A stretch of 30,780 bases of DNA. Origin: Schoenoplectus triqueter (lineage: Eukaryota; Streptophyta; Magnoliopsida; Poales; Cyperaceae). Position numbers and translations under genes: made by a program. Position 1 is the stretch's first letter. Each line of letters opens with the position of its first letter. This document shows, piece after piece, positions 1-15,500 of this stretch. The notes below the pieces were generated by a model, which ran no database searches, had not been told where the DNA came from, and saw nothing but the letters and a program-made list of their open reading frames with translations. Location: assembly GCA_964058805.1 (NCBI GenBank), contig CAXKVV010000118.1, positions 1 to 30,780 of the forward strand, read 5' to 3'.

Positions 1-3000
1 AGATGCGTTAAAAACTGCTGTTTAAACAAGTTTGTTTGGCCTTGTGAAAATTTTTGGCCGCTTAACAACACATAATTTGGTGCAAAAAAATATAATTACT
101 CCCGATTACATCTGTTATAAAATTGTTCAATTAACACTTCAAAATGACTATTTTAGGGCACTATATTTTCCTCAAAACATAAGTAAGATGCATTAGTAGC
201 CGCTATTTAAAAAAGTTAATTTTTCATCATTTTTGGCCTCATAACTACATATAATTTCAGGAAAATTAATATAATTACTCCTAATTATGCTGATTAAAAC
301 ATGAGCCAATTAACACTTCGATATGAACATTCTACGACACTAATTTTGCACAAGACATAAGTAGGATGCATTAAAAACAACCGCTTAAACAAGTTGTTTG
401 TGTTTTTCAAAATTTCTGGCCGCATAAGTACACATAATTTCATGCAAATTAATATAATTACTCCTAATTATGTCTATTATAAGATTATTCAATTAACGCT
501 TCGATATGAATATCCTACGACACTAATCTTTCATAAAACATAAGTAAGATATATTAGAAACCGCTGTTTAAACAAGTTGTTTAAGATTTTTAACATCTTT
601 TGACTCATAACTACACATAATTTCGTGAAAATTAATATAATTACTCCCAATTGAAGCTATTTGAAGATTATCAAATTAACACTTCGATATGAACATTGTA
701 CGACACAAATTTTGCACAAAACATAAATAAGATGCATTAAAAACGGTTGTTTAAACAAGTTGTTTGAGTTTTTGAAAATTGTTGGCCGCTTAATTACATA
801 TAATTTCGTGAAAATTAATATAATTATTCCTAATTATGCCTATCATATGATTTTTCAATTAAAACAAAGATATGAATATTCTAGGACACTAATTTTGCAA
901 AAAAATATAAGTAAGATGCATTAGAAACGGTTGTTTAAACAAGTTGTTTAGGATTTTCAACATTTTTTCCATCAAAACTACACATAATTTTGAGAGAATT
1001 AATTCAATTACTCCTAACTTTGTCTATTATAATATTGTCAAATTGACACTTCGATATGAATATCATAGGACACTAATTTTTGTAAGATACATTATCAATT
1101 GCTATCTAAACAAGTTGTTTAAGATTTTTGACATTTATTGCCTCATAACGACACATAATTTCGTGAAAATTAATATAATTACTCCTAATTATGCCTATTA
1201 GAAGATTATCTAATTAACACTTCGATATGAACATTCTACGACACGAATTTTTCATAAAAAAAATAAGTAAGATGCATTAAAAATAGCGGTTTAAACAAGT
1301 TGTTTGAGTTTTTGTTTTTATAATTTTTGGCTGCTTATCTACACATAATTCGACGCAAATTAATATGATTACTCCTAATTATGCCTATTATGAGATTTTC
1401 CAATTAACACTCCAATATGAATATCCTATAAGAGTACTTTTTCATTAAACATAAATAAGATACATTTGAAACTGCTGTTTAAACAAGTTTAAGATTTTCA
1501 AAAATTTTGTCCCATAACTGCATATAATTTCATGAAAATTAATATAATTACTCTTAATTGTGTTTATTAGAAGATTATTCAATTAATACTTCGATATGAA
1601 TATTCTGCGACACTAAGTTTGCACAAAACATAGGTAAGATGCATTAAAAAACAGCAGTTTCAACTGGTTGATTGAGTTTTTAAAAAATATTTACCACTTA
1701 ACTACATATAATTTCTTGCAAATTGGTATGACTACTCCTAATTATGCATATTATAAGATTATCTAATTAAAACACCGATATGAATATTCTATAATGCTAA
1801 TTTGGCACAAAACATAAGTAAGATGCATTAAAAACTGCTTTTTAAACAAGTTGTTCGATTTATTTTTAATTTTTAGCCCCATAAATACACATAATTTCGT
1901 GCAAATTAATATAATTACTCCTAATTATGTCTAATATGAGATTTTTCAATTAACACTTCGATATGAATACTCTACGACACTATTTTTCGCAAAACATAAG
2001 TAAGAGGCATTAGAAACAGCTATTTATAAAAGTTATTTGAGTATTTCAAATTTTTTTTTGCCCCATAACTACACATAATTTAGTGAAAACTAATATAATC
2101 ACTCCTAAAAATGCCTATTATAAGATCTTCCACTTAAAACATCGATATGAATATTCTACGGCGCTAATTCTGCACAAAACACGAGCAAGATGCATTGAAA
2201 ACAGCCGTTTTAACAAGTTGTTTGAGTTTTTCAAAACTTTTGGCTGCATAACTTCACATAATTTCTTATAAATTAATATAATTACTCCTAAATATGCCTA
2301 TTATAATATTTTCCAATTAAAACTTGGATATGAATATTCTACAACATTAATTTTGCACAAAACACAAGTAAGATGCATTAAGAACTGTTGTTTCGACAAG
2401 TCATTTGATCTTTCTAAATTTTTTGGCCGCGTAACTGCACATAATTTCGTATAAATTTATGTAATTACTCCTAATAACATCTTTTATAAGATTTTTCAAT
2501 TAACACTTTGATATGAATATTCTACGATACTAATTTTTCACAAACATAAGTAAGATGCATTAGAAACTGCTATTTAAAAAAGTTGTTTGAGTTTTCAACA
2601 TTTTTTCCCTCATAACCACACATAATTTCGTCGAAATTAGTATAAATACTCCTAATTACGCGCATTATAAAGTTTTTCAATTAAAACTTTGATATGAACA
2701 TTCTATAACGCTAATTTTGCACAAAACACAAGTAAGATGCGTTAAAAACTGCTGTTTAAACAAGTTGTTTGGCCTTATGAAAAAAATTTGGCCGCATAAC
2801 CACACATAATTTCGTGAAAATTAAAATAATTACTCTTGATTACGCCCGTTATATGTTTTTCCTCTTAAAACTTCGATATGAATATTCCACGACGCTAATT
2901 TTGCGCAAAACATAGTAAGATGCGTTAAAAACAGCTGTTTAAACAAGTTTGTTGAGTTTTTCATATTTTTCTCCTGCGTATCTACATATAATTTCATGCA

Positions 3001-3100
3001 AATTAATACAATCACTCCTAGTTACCCCTTTTATAAAATTTTCTAATTAAAACTTCGATATGAATATTCTATAACGCTAATATTGCACAAAACATAAGTA
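1..3100. repeat. Satellite HOR copy 1
   Basis: First full 3100-bp unit visible, 17 monomers. At the variable sites I found it carries the common base: G at 1201, A at 1347, C at 1921, G at 2767. It can serve as the reference unit. The window starts at a monomer start by chance of cutting, so the array continues to the left. Confidence 0.95.
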
Positions 3101-6100
3101 AGATGCGTTAAAAACTGCTGTTTAAACAAGTTTGTTTGGCCTTGTGAAAATTTTTGGCCGCTTAACAACACATAATTTGGTGCAAAAAAATATAATTACT
3201 CCCGATTACATCTGTTATAAAATTGTTCAATTAACACTTCAAAATGACTATTTTAGGGCACTATATTTTCCTCAAAACATAAGTAAGATGCATTAGTAGC
3301 CGCTATTTAAAAAAGTTAATTTTTCATCATTTTTGGCCTCATAACTACATATAATTTCAGGAAAATTAATATAATTACTCCTAATTATGCTGATTAAAAC
3401 ATGAGCCAATTAACACTTCGATATGAACATTCTACGACACTAATTTTGCACAAGACATAAGTAGGATGCATTAAAAACAACCGCTTAAACAAGTTGTTTG
3501 TGTTTTTCAAAATTTCTGGCCGCATAAGTACACATAATTTCATGCAAATTAATATAATTACTCCTAATTATGTCTATTATAAGATTATTCAATTAACGCT
3601 TCGATATGAATATCCTACGACACTAATCTTTCATAAAACATAAGTAAGATATATTAGAAACCGCTGTTTAAACAAGTTGTTTAAGATTTTTAACATCTTT
3701 TGACTCATAACTACACATAATTTCGTGAAAATTAATATAATTACTCCCAATTGAAGCTATTTGAAGATTATCAAATTAACACTTCGATATGAACATTGTA
3801 CGACACAAATTTTGCACAAAACATAAATAAGATGCATTAAAAACGGTTGTTTAAACAAGTTGTTTGAGTTTTTGAAAATTGTTGGCCGCTTAATTACATA
3901 TAATTTCGTGAAAATTAATATAATTATTCCTAATTATGCCTATCATATGATTTTTCAATTAAAACAAAGATATGAATATTCTAGGACACTAATTTTGCAA
4001 AAAAATATAAGTAAGATGCATTAGAAACGGTTGTTTAAACAAGTTGTTTAGGATTTTCAACATTTTTTCCATCAAAACTACACATAATTTTGAGAGAATT
4101 AATTCAATTACTCCTAACTTTGTCTATTATAATATTGTCAAATTGACACTTCGATATGAATATCATAGGACACTAATTTTTGTAAGATACATTATCAATT
4201 GCTATCTAAACAAGTTGTTTAAGATTTTTGACATTTATTGCCTCATAACGACACATAATTTCGTGAAAATTAATATAATTACTCCTAATTATGCCTATTA
4301 GAAGATTATCTAATTAACACTTCGATATGAACATTCTACGACACGAATTTTTCATAAAAAAAATAAGTAAGATGCATTAAAAATAGCGGTTTAAACAAGT
4401 TGTTTGAGTTTTTGTTTTTATAATTTTTGGCTGCTTATCTACACATAATTCGACGCAAATTAATATGATTACTCCTAATTATGCCTATTATGAGATTTTC
4501 CAATTAACACTCCAATATGAATATCCTATAAGAGTACTTTTTCATTAAACATAAATAAGATACATTTGAAACTGCTGTTTAAACAAGTTTAAGATTTTCA
4601 AAAATTTTGTCCCATAACTGCATATAATTTCATGAAAATTAATATAATTACTCTTAATTGTGTTTATTAGAAGATTATTCAATTAATACTTCGATATGAA
4701 TATTCTGCGACACTAAGTTTGCACAAAACATAGGTAAGATGCATTAAAAAACAGCAGTTTCAACTGGTTGATTGAGTTTTTAAAAAATATTTACCACTTA
4801 ACTACATATAATTTCTTGCAAATTGGTATGACTACTCCTAATTATGCATATTATAAGATTATCTAATTAAAACACCGATATGAATATTCTATAATGCTAA
4901 TTTGGCACAAAACATAAGTAAGATGCATTAAAAACTGCTTTTTAAACAAGTTGTTCGATTTATTTTTAATTTTTAGCCCCATAAATACACATAATTTCGT
5001 GCAAATTAATATAATTACTCGTAATTATGTCTAATATGAGATTTTTCAATTAACACTTCGATATGAATACTCTACGACACTATTTTTCGCAAAACATAAG
5101 TAAGAGGCATTAGAAACAGCTATTTATAAAAGTTATTTGAGTATTTCAAATTTTTTTTTGCCCCATAACTACACATAATTTAGTGAAAACTAATATAATC
5201 ACTCCTAAAAATGCCTATTATAAGATCTTCCACTTAAAACATCGATATGAATATTCTACGGCGCTAATTCTGCACAAAACACGAGCAAGATGCATTGAAA
5301 ACAGCCGTTTTAACAAGTTGTTTGAGTTTTTCAAAACTTTTGGCTGCATAACTTCACATAATTTCTTATAAATTAATATAATTACTCCTAAATATGCCTA
5401 TTATAATATTTTCCAATTAAAACTTGGATATGAATATTCTACAACATTAATTTTGCACAAAACACAAGTAAGATGCATTAAGAACTGTTGTTTCGACAAG
5501 TCATTTGATCTTTCTAAATTTTTTGGCCGCGTAACTGCACATAATTTCGTATAAATTTATGTAATTACTCCTAATAACATCTTTTATAAGATTTTTCAAT
5601 TAACACTTTGATATGAATATTCTACGATACTAATTTTTCACAAACATAAGTAAGATGCATTAGAAACTGCTATTTAAAAAAGTTGTTTGAGTTTTCAACA
5701 TTTTTTCCCTCATAACCACACATAATTTCGTCGAAATTAGTATAAATACTCCTAATTACGCGCATTATAAAGTTTTTCAATTAAAACTTTGATATGAACA
5801 TTCTATAACGCTAATTTTGCACAAAACACAAGTAAGATGCGTTAAAAACTGCTGTTTAAACAAGTTATTTGGCCTTATGAAAAAAATTTGGCCGCATAAC
5901 CACACATAATTTCGTGAAAATTAAAATAATTACTCTTGATTACGCCCGTTATATGTTTTTCCTCTTAAAACTTCGATATGAATATTCCACGACGCTAATT
6001 TTGCGCAAAACATAGTAAGATGCGTTAAAAACAGCTGTTTAAACAAGTTTGTTGAGTTTTTCATATTTTTCTCCTGCGTATCTACATATAATTTCATGCA

Positions 6101-6200
6101 AATTAATACAATCACTCCTAGTTACCCCTTTTATAAAATTTTCTAATTAAAACTTCGATATGAATATTCTATAACGCTAATATTGCACAAAACATAAGTA
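3101..6200. repeat. Satellite HOR copy 2
   Basis: Second full unit. It differs from copy 1 at 5021 (C to G, shared only with copy 6 at 17421) and at 5867 (G to A, found only here). I noticed no indels. Confidence 0.95.
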
Positions 6201-9200
6201 AGATGCGTTAAAAACTGCTGTTTAAACAAGTTTGTTTGGCCTTGTGAAAATTTTTGGCCGCTTAACAACACATAATTTGGTGCAAAAAAATATAATTACT
6301 CCCGATTACATCTGTTATAAAATTGTTCAATTAACACTTCAAAATGACTATTTTAGGGCACTATATTTTCCTCAAAACATAAGTAAGATGCATTAGTAGC
6401 CGCTATTTAAAAAAGTTAATTTTTCATCATTTTTGGCCTCATAACTACATATAATTTCAGGAAAATTAATATAATTACTCCTAATTATGCTGATTAAAAC
6501 ATGAGCCAATTAACACTTCGATATGAACATTCTACGACACTAATTTTGCACAAGACATAAGTAGGATGCATTAAAAACAACCGCTTAAACAAGTTGTTTG
6601 TGTTTTTCAAAATTTCTGGCCGCATAAGTACACATAATTTCATGCAAATTAATATAATTACTCCTAATTATGTCTATTATAAGATTATTCAATTAACGCT
6701 TCGATATGAATATCCTACGACACTAATCTTTCATAAAACATAAGTAAGATATATTAGAAACCGCTGTTTAAACAAGTTGTTTAAGATTTTTAACATCTTT
6801 TGACTCATAACTACACATAATTTCGTGAAAATTAATATAATTACTCCCAATTGAAGCTATTTGAAGATTATCAAATTAACACTTCGATATGAACATTGTA
6901 CGACACAAATTTTGCACAAAACATAAATAAGATGCATTAAAAACGGTTGTTTAAACAAGTTGTTTGAGTTTTTGAAAATTGTTGGCCGCTTAATTACATA
7001 TAATTTCGTGAAAATTAATATAATTATTCCTAATTATGCCTATCATATGATTTTTCAATTAAAACAAAGATATGAATATTCTAGGACACTAATTTTGCAA
7101 AAAAATATAAGTAAGATGCATTAGAAACGGTTGTTTAAACAAGTTGTTTAGGATTTTCAACATTTTTTCCATCAAAACTACACATAATTTTGAGAGAATT
7201 AATTCAATTACTCCTAACTTTGTCTATTATAATATTGTCAAATTGACACTTCGATATGAATATCATAGGACACTAATTTTTGTAAGATACATTATCAATT
7301 GCTATCTAAACAAGTTGTTTAAGATTTTTGACATTTATTGCCTCATAACGACACATAATTTCGTGAAAATTAATATAATTACTCCTAATTATGCCTATTA
7401 TAAGATTATCTAATTAACACTTCGATATGAACATTCTACGACACGAATTTTTCATAAAAAAAATAAGTAAGATGCATTAAAAATAGCGGTTTAAACAAGT
7501 TGTTTGAGTTTTTGTTTTTATAATTTTTGGCTGCTTATCTACACATTATTCGACGCAAATTAATATGATTACTCCTAATTATGCCTATTATGAGATTTTC
7601 CAATTAACACTCCAATATGAATATCCTATAAGAGTACTTTTTCATTAAACATAAATAAGATACATTTGAAACTGCTGTTTAAACAAGTTTAAGATTTTCA
7701 AAAATTTTGTCCCATAACTGCATATAATTTCATGAAAATTAATATAATTACTCTTAATTGTGTTTATTAGAAGATTATTCAATTAATACTTCGATATGAA
7801 TATTCTGCGACACTAAGTTTGCACAAAACATAGGTAAGATGCATTAAAAAACAGCAGTTTCAACTGGTTGATTGAGTTTTTAAAAAATATTTACCACTTA
7901 ACTACATATAATTTCTTGCAAATTGGTATGACTACTCCTAATTATGCATATTATAAGATTATCTAATTAAAACACCGATATGAATATTCTATAATGCTAA
8001 TTTGGCACAAAACATAAGTAAGATGCATTAAAAACTGCTTTTTAAACAAGTTGTTCGATTTATTTTTAATTTTTAGCCCCATAAATACACATAATTTCGT
8101 GCAAATTAATATAATTACTCCTAATTATGTCTAATATGAGATTTTTCAATTAACACTTCGATATGAATACTCTACGACACTATTTTTCGCAAAACATAAG
8201 TAAGAGGCATTAGAAACAGCTATTTATAAAAGTTATTTGAGTATTTCAAATTTTTTTTTGCCCCATAACTACACATAATTTAGTGAAAACTAATATAATC
8301 ACTCCTAAAAATGCCTATTATAAGATCTTCCACTTAAAACATCGATATGAATATTCTACGGCGCTAATTCTGCACAAAACACGAGCAAGATGCATTGAAA
8401 ACAGCCGTTTTAACAAGTTGTTTGAGTTTTTCAAAACTTTTGGCTGCATAACTTCACATAATTTCTTATAAATTAATATAATTACTCCTAAATATGCCTA
8501 TTATAATATTTTCCAATTAAAACTTGGATATGAATATTCTACAACATTAATTTTGCACAAAACACAAGTAAGATGCATTAAGAACTGTTGTTTCGACAAG
8601 TCATTTGATCTTTCTAAATTTTTTGGCCGCGTAACTGCACATAATTTCGTATAAATTTATGTAATTACTCCTAATAACATCTTTTATAAGATTTTTCAAT
8701 TAACACTTTGATATGAATATTCTACGATACTAATTTTTCACAAACATAAGTAAGATGCATTAGAAACTGCTATTTAAAAAAGTTGTTTGAGTTTTCAACA
8801 TTTTTTCCCTCATAACCACACATAATTTCGTCGAAATTAGTATAAATACTCCTAATTACGCGCATTATAAAGTTTTTCAATTAAAACTTTGATATGAACA
8901 TTCTATAACGCTAATTTTGCACAAAACACAAGTAAGATGCGTTAAAAACTGCTGTTTAAACAAGTTGTTTGGCCTTATGAAAAAACTTTGGCCGCATAAC
9001 CACACATAATTTCGTGAAAATTAAAATAATTACTCTTGATTACGCCCGTTATATGTTTTTCCTCTTAAAACTTCGATATGAATATTCCACGACGCTAATT
9101 TTGCGCAAAACATAGTAAGATGCGTTAAAAACAGCTGTTTAAACAAGTTTGTTGAGTTTTTCATATTTTTCTCCTGCGTATCTACATATAATTTCATGCA

Positions 9201-9300
9201 AATTAATACAATCACTCCTAGTTACCCCTTTTATAAAATTTTCTAATTAAAACTTCGATATGAATATTCTATAACGCTAATATTGCACAAAACATAAGTA
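6201..9300. repeat. Satellite HOR copy 3
   Basis: Third full unit. It carries T at 7401 (copies 1, 2, 4 and 5 have G) and T at 7547 (the others A), both shared only with copy 6. C at 8986 in place of A is private to it. The 7401 change removes a chance stop codon, so the non-functional 85-codon frame becomes 89 codons here and in copy 6. Confidence 0.95.
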
Positions 9301-12300
9301 AGATGCGTTAAAAACTGCTGTTTAAACAAGTTTGTTTGGCCTTGTGAAAATTTTTGGCCGCTTAACAACACATAATTTGGTGCAAAAAAATATAATTACT
9401 CCCGATTACATCTGTTATAAAATTGTTCAATTAACACTTCAAAATGACTATTTTAGGGCACTATATTTTCCTCAAAACATAAGTAAGATGCATTAGTAGC
9501 CGCTATTTAAAAAAGTTAATTTTTCATCATTTTTGGCCTCATAACTACATATAATTTCAGGAAAATTAATATAATTACTCCTAATTATGCTGATTAAAAC
9601 ATGAGCCAATTAACACTTCGATATGAACATTCTACGACACTAATTTTGCACAAGACATAAGTAGGATGCATTAAAAACAACCGCTTAAACAAGTTGTTTG
9701 TGTTTTTCAAAATTTCTGGCCGCATAAGTACACATAATTTCATGCAAATTAATATAATTACTCCTAATTATGTCTATTATAAGATTATTCAATTAACGCT
9801 TCGATATGAATATCCTACGACACTAATCTTTCATAAAACATAAGTAAGATATATTAGAAACCGCTGTTTAAACAAGTTGTTTAAGATTTTTAACATCTTT
9901 TGACTCATAACTACACATAATTTCGTGAAAATTAATATAATTACTCCCAATTGAAGCTATTTGAAGATTATCAAATTAACACTTCGATATGAACATTGTA
10001 CGACACAAATTTTGCACAAAACATAAATAAGATGCATTAAAAACGGTTGTTTAAACAAGTTGTTTGAGTTTTTGAAAATTGTTGGCCGCTTAATTACATA
10101 TAATTTCGTGAAAATTAATATAATTATTCCTAATTATGCCTATCATATGATTTTTCAATTAAAACAAAGATATGAATATTCTAGGACACTAATTTTGCAA
10201 AAAAATATAAGTAAGATGCATTAGAAACGGTTGTTTAAACAAGTTGTTTAGGATTTTCAACATTTTTTCCATCAAAACTACACATAATTTTGAGAGAATT
10301 AATTCAATTACTCCTAACTTTGTCTATTATAATATTGTCAAATTGACACTTCGATATGAATATCATAGGACACTAATTTTTGTAAGATACATTATCAATT
10401 GCTATCTAAACAAGTTGTTTAAGATTTTTGACATTTATTGCCTCATAACGACACATAATTTCGTGAAAATTAATATAATTACTCCTAATTATGCCTATTA
10501 GAAGATTATCTAATTAACACTTCGATATGAACATTCTACGACACGAATTTTTCATAAAAAAAATAAGTAAGATGCATTAAAAATAGCGGTTTAAACAAGT
10601 TGTTTGAGTTTTTGTTTTTATAATTTTTGGCTGCTTATCTACACATAATTCGACGCAAATTAATATGATTACTCCTAATTATGCCTATTATGAGATTTTC
10701 CAATTAACACTCCAATATGAATATCCTATAAGAGTACTTTTTCATTAAACATAAATAAGATACATTTGAAACTGCTGTTTAAACAAGTTTAAGATTTTCA
10801 AAAATTTTGTCCCATAACTGCATATAATTTCATGAAAATTAATATAATTACTCTTAATTGTGTTTATTAGAAGATTATTCAATTAATACTTCGATATGAA
10901 TATTCTGCGACACTAAGTTTGCACAAAACATAGGTAAGATGCATTAAAAAACAGCAGTTTCAACTGGTTGATTGAGTTTTTAAAAAATATTTACCACTTA
11001 ACTACATATAATTTCTTGCAAATTGGTATGACTACTCCTAATTATGCATATTATAAGATTATCTAATTAAAACACCGATATGAATATTCTATAATGCTAA
11101 TTTGGCACAAAACATAAGTAAGATGCATTAAAAACTGCTTTTTAAACAAGTTGTTCGATTTATTTTTAATTTTTAGCCCCATAAATACACATAATTTCGT
11201 GCAAATTAATATAATTACTCCTAATTATGTCTAATATGAGATTTTTCAATTAACACTTCGATATGAATACTCTACGACACTATTTTTCGCAAAACATAAG
11301 TAAGAGGCATTAGAAACAGCTATTTATAAAAGTTATTTGAGTATTTCAAATTTTTTTTTGCCCCATAACTACACATAATTTAGTGAAAACTAATATAATC
11401 ACTCCTAAAAATGCCTATTATAAGATCTTCCACTTAAAACATCGATATGAATATTCTACGGCGCTAATTCTGCACAAAACACGAGCAAGATGCATTGAAA
11501 ACAGCCGTTTTAACAAGTTGTTTGAGTTTTTCAAAACTTTTGGCTGCATAACTTCACATAATTTCTTATAAATTAATATAATTACTCCTAAATATGCCTA
11601 TTATAATATTTTCCAATTAAAACTTGGATATGAATATTCTACAACATTAATTTTGCACAAAACACAAGTAAGATGCATTAAGAACTGTTGTTTCGACAAG
11701 TCATTTGATCTTTCTAAATTTTTTGGCCGCGTAACTGCACATAATTTCGTATAAATTTATGTAATTACTCCTAATAACATCTTTTATAAGATTTTTCAAT
11801 TAACACTTTGATATGAATATTCTACGATACTAATTTTTCACAAACATAAGTAAGATGCATTAGAAACTGCTATTTAAAAAAGTTGTTTGAGTTTTCAACA
11901 TTTTTTCCCTCATAACCACACATAATTTCGTCGAAATTAGTATAAATACTCCTAATTACGCGCATTATAAAGTTTTTCAATTAAAACTTTGATATGAACA
12001 TTCTATAACGCTAATTTTGCACAAAACACAAGTAAGATGCGTTAAAAACTGCTGTTTAAACAAGTTGTTTGGCCTTATGAAAAAAATTTGGCCGCATAAC
12101 CACACATAATTTCGTGAAAATTAAAATAATTACTCTTGATTACGCCCGTTATATGTTTTTCCTCTTAAAACTTCGATATGAATATTCCACGACGCTAATT
12201 TTGCGCAAAACATAGTAAGATGCGTTAAAAACAGCTGTTTAAACAAGTTTGTTGAGTTTTTCATATTTTTCTCCTGCGTATCTACATATAATTTCATGCA

Positions 12301-12400
12301 AATTAATACAATCACTCCTAGTTACCCCTTTTATAAAATTTTCTAATTAAAACTTCGATATGAATATTCTATAACGCTAATATTGCACAAAACATAAGTA
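9301..12400. repeat. Satellite HOR copy 4
   Basis: Fourth full unit. At every variable site I checked it matches copy 1; I found no private changes. Confidence 0.95.
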
Positions 12401-15400
12401 AGATGCGTTAAAAACTGCTGTTTAAACAAGTTTGTTTGGCCTTGTGAAAATTTTTGGCCGCTTAACAACACATAATTTGGTGCAAAAAAATATAATTACT
12501 CCCGATTACATCTGTTATAAAATTGTTCAATTAACACTTCAAAATGACTATTTTAGGGCACTATATTTTCCTCAAAACATAAGTAAGATGCATTAGTAGC
12601 CGCTATTTAAAAAAGTTAATTTTTCATCATTTTTGGCCTCATAACTACATATAATTTCAGGAAAATTAATATAATTACTCCTAATTATGCTGATTAAAAC
12701 ATGAGCCAATTAACACTTCGATATGAACATTCTACGACACTAATTTTGCACAAGACATAAGTAGGATGCATTAAAAACAACCGCTTAAACAAGTTGTTTG
12801 TGTTTTTCAAAATTTCTGGCCGCATAAGTACACATAATTTCATGCAAATTAATATAATTACTCCTAATTATGTCTATTATAAGATTATTCAATTAACGCT
12901 TCGATATGAATATCCTACGACACTAATCTTTCATAAAACATAAGTAAGATATATTAGAAACCGCTGTTTAAACAAGTTGTTTAAGATTTTTAACATCTTT
13001 TGACTCATAACTACACATAATTTCGTGAAAATTAATATAATTACTCCCAATTGAAGCTATTTGAAGATTATCAAATTAACACTTCGATATGAACATTGTA
13101 CGACACAAATTTTGCACAAAACATAAATAAGATGCATTAAAAACGGTTGTTTAAACAAGTTGTTTGAGTTTTTGAAAATTGTTGGCCGCTTAATTACATA
13201 TAATTTCGTGAAAATTAATATAATTATTCCTAATTATGCCTATCATATGATTTTTCAATTAAAACAAAGATATGAATATTCTAGGACACTAATTTTGCAA
13301 AAAAATATAAGTAAGATGCATTAGAAACGGTTGTTTAAACAAGTTGTTTAGGATTTTCAACATTTTTTCCATCAAAACTACACATAATTTTGAGAGAATT
13401 AATTCAATTACTCCTAACTTTGTCTATTATAATATTGTCAAATTGACACTTCGATATGAATATCATAGGACACTAATTTTTGTAAGATACATTATCAATT
13501 GCTATCTAAACAAGTTGTTTAAGATTTTTGACATTTATTGCCTCATAACGACACATAATTTCGTGAAAATTAATATAATTACTCCTAATTATGCCTATTA
13601 GAAGATTATCTAATTAACACTTCGATATGAACATTCTACGACACGAATTTTTCATAAAAAAAATAAGTAAGATGCATTAAAAATAGCGGTTTAAACAAGT
13701 TGTTTGAGTTTTTGTTTTTATAATTTTTGGCTGCTTATCTACACATAATTCGACGCAAATTAATATGATTACTCCTAATTATGCCTATTATGAGATTTTC
13801 CAATTAACACTCCAATATGAATATCCTATAAGAGTACTTTTTCATTAAACATAAATAAGATACATTTGAAACTGCTGTTTAAACAAGTTTAAGATTTTCA
13901 AAAATTTTGTCCCATAACTGCATATAATTTCATGAAAATTAATATAATTACTCTTAATTGTGTTTATTAGAAGATTATTCAATTAATACTTCGATATGAA
14001 TATTCTGCGACACTAAGTTTGCACAAAACATAGGTAAGATGCATTAAAAAACAGCAGTTTCAACTGGTTGATTGAGTTTTTAAAAAATATTTACCACTTA
14101 ACTACATATAATTTCTTGCAAATTGGTATGACTACTCCTAATTATGCATATTATAAGATTATCTAATTAAAACACCGATATGAATATTCTATAATGCTAA
14201 TTTGGCACAAAACATAAGTAAGATGCATTAAAAACTGCTTTTTAAACAAGTTGTTCGATTTATTTTTAATTTTTAGCCCCATAAATACACATAATTTCGT
14301 GCAAATTAATATAATTACTCCTAATTATGTCTAATATGAGATTTTTCAATTAACACTTCGATATGAATACTCTACGACACTATTTTTCGCAAAACATAAG
14401 TAAGAGGCATTAGAAACAGCTATTTATAAAAGTTATTTGAGTATTTCAAATTTTTTTTTGCCCCATAACTACACATAATTTAGTGAAAACTAATATAATC
14501 ACTCCTAAAAATGCCTATTATAAGATCTTCCACTTAAAACATCGATATGAATATTCTACGGCACTAATTCTGCACAAAACACGAGCAAGATGCATTGAAA
14601 ACAGCCGTTTTAACAAGTTGTTTGAGTTTTTCAAAACTTTTGGCTGCATAACTTCACATAATTTCTTATAAATTAATATAATTACTCCTAAATATGCCTA
14701 TTATAATATTTTCCAATTAAAACTTGGATATGAATATTCTACAACATTAATTTTGCACAAAACACAAGTAAGATGCATTAAGAACTGTTGTTTCGACAAG
14801 TCATTTGATCTTTCTAAATTTTTTGGCCGCGTAACTGCACATAATTTCGTATAAATTTATGTAATTACTCCTAATAACATCTTTTATAAGATTTTTCAAT
14901 TAACACTTTGATATGAATATTCTACGATACTAATTTTTCACAAACATAAGTAAGATGCATTAGAAACTGCTATTTAAAAAAGTTGTTTGAGTTTTCAACA
15001 TTTTTTCCCTCATAACCACACATAATTTCGTCGAAATTAGTATAAATACTCCTAATTACGCGCATTATAAAGTTTTTCAATTAAAACTTTGATATGAACA
15101 TTCTATAACGCTAATTTTGCACAAAACACAAGTAAGATGCGTTAAAAACTGCTGTTTAAACAAGTTGTTTGGCCTTATGAAAAAAATTTGGCCGCATAAC
15201 CACACATAATTTCGTGAAAATTAAAATAATTACTCTTGATTACGCCCGTTATATGTTTTTCCTCTTAAAACTTCGATATGAATATTCCACGACGCTAATT
15301 TTGCGCAAAACATAGTAAGATGCGTTAAAAACAGCTGTTTAAACAAGTTTGTTGAGTTTTTCATATTTTTCTCCTGCGTATCTACATATAATTTCATGCA

Positions 15401-15500
15401 AATTAATACAATCACTCCTAGTTACCCCTTTTATAAAATTTTCTAATTAAAACTTCGATATGAATATTCTATAACGCTAATATTGCACAAAACATAAGTA
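12401..15500. repeat. Satellite HOR copy 5
   Basis: Fifth full unit. The one private change I found is A at 14563, where the other copies have G. It is otherwise like copies 1 and 4. Confidence 0.95.
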
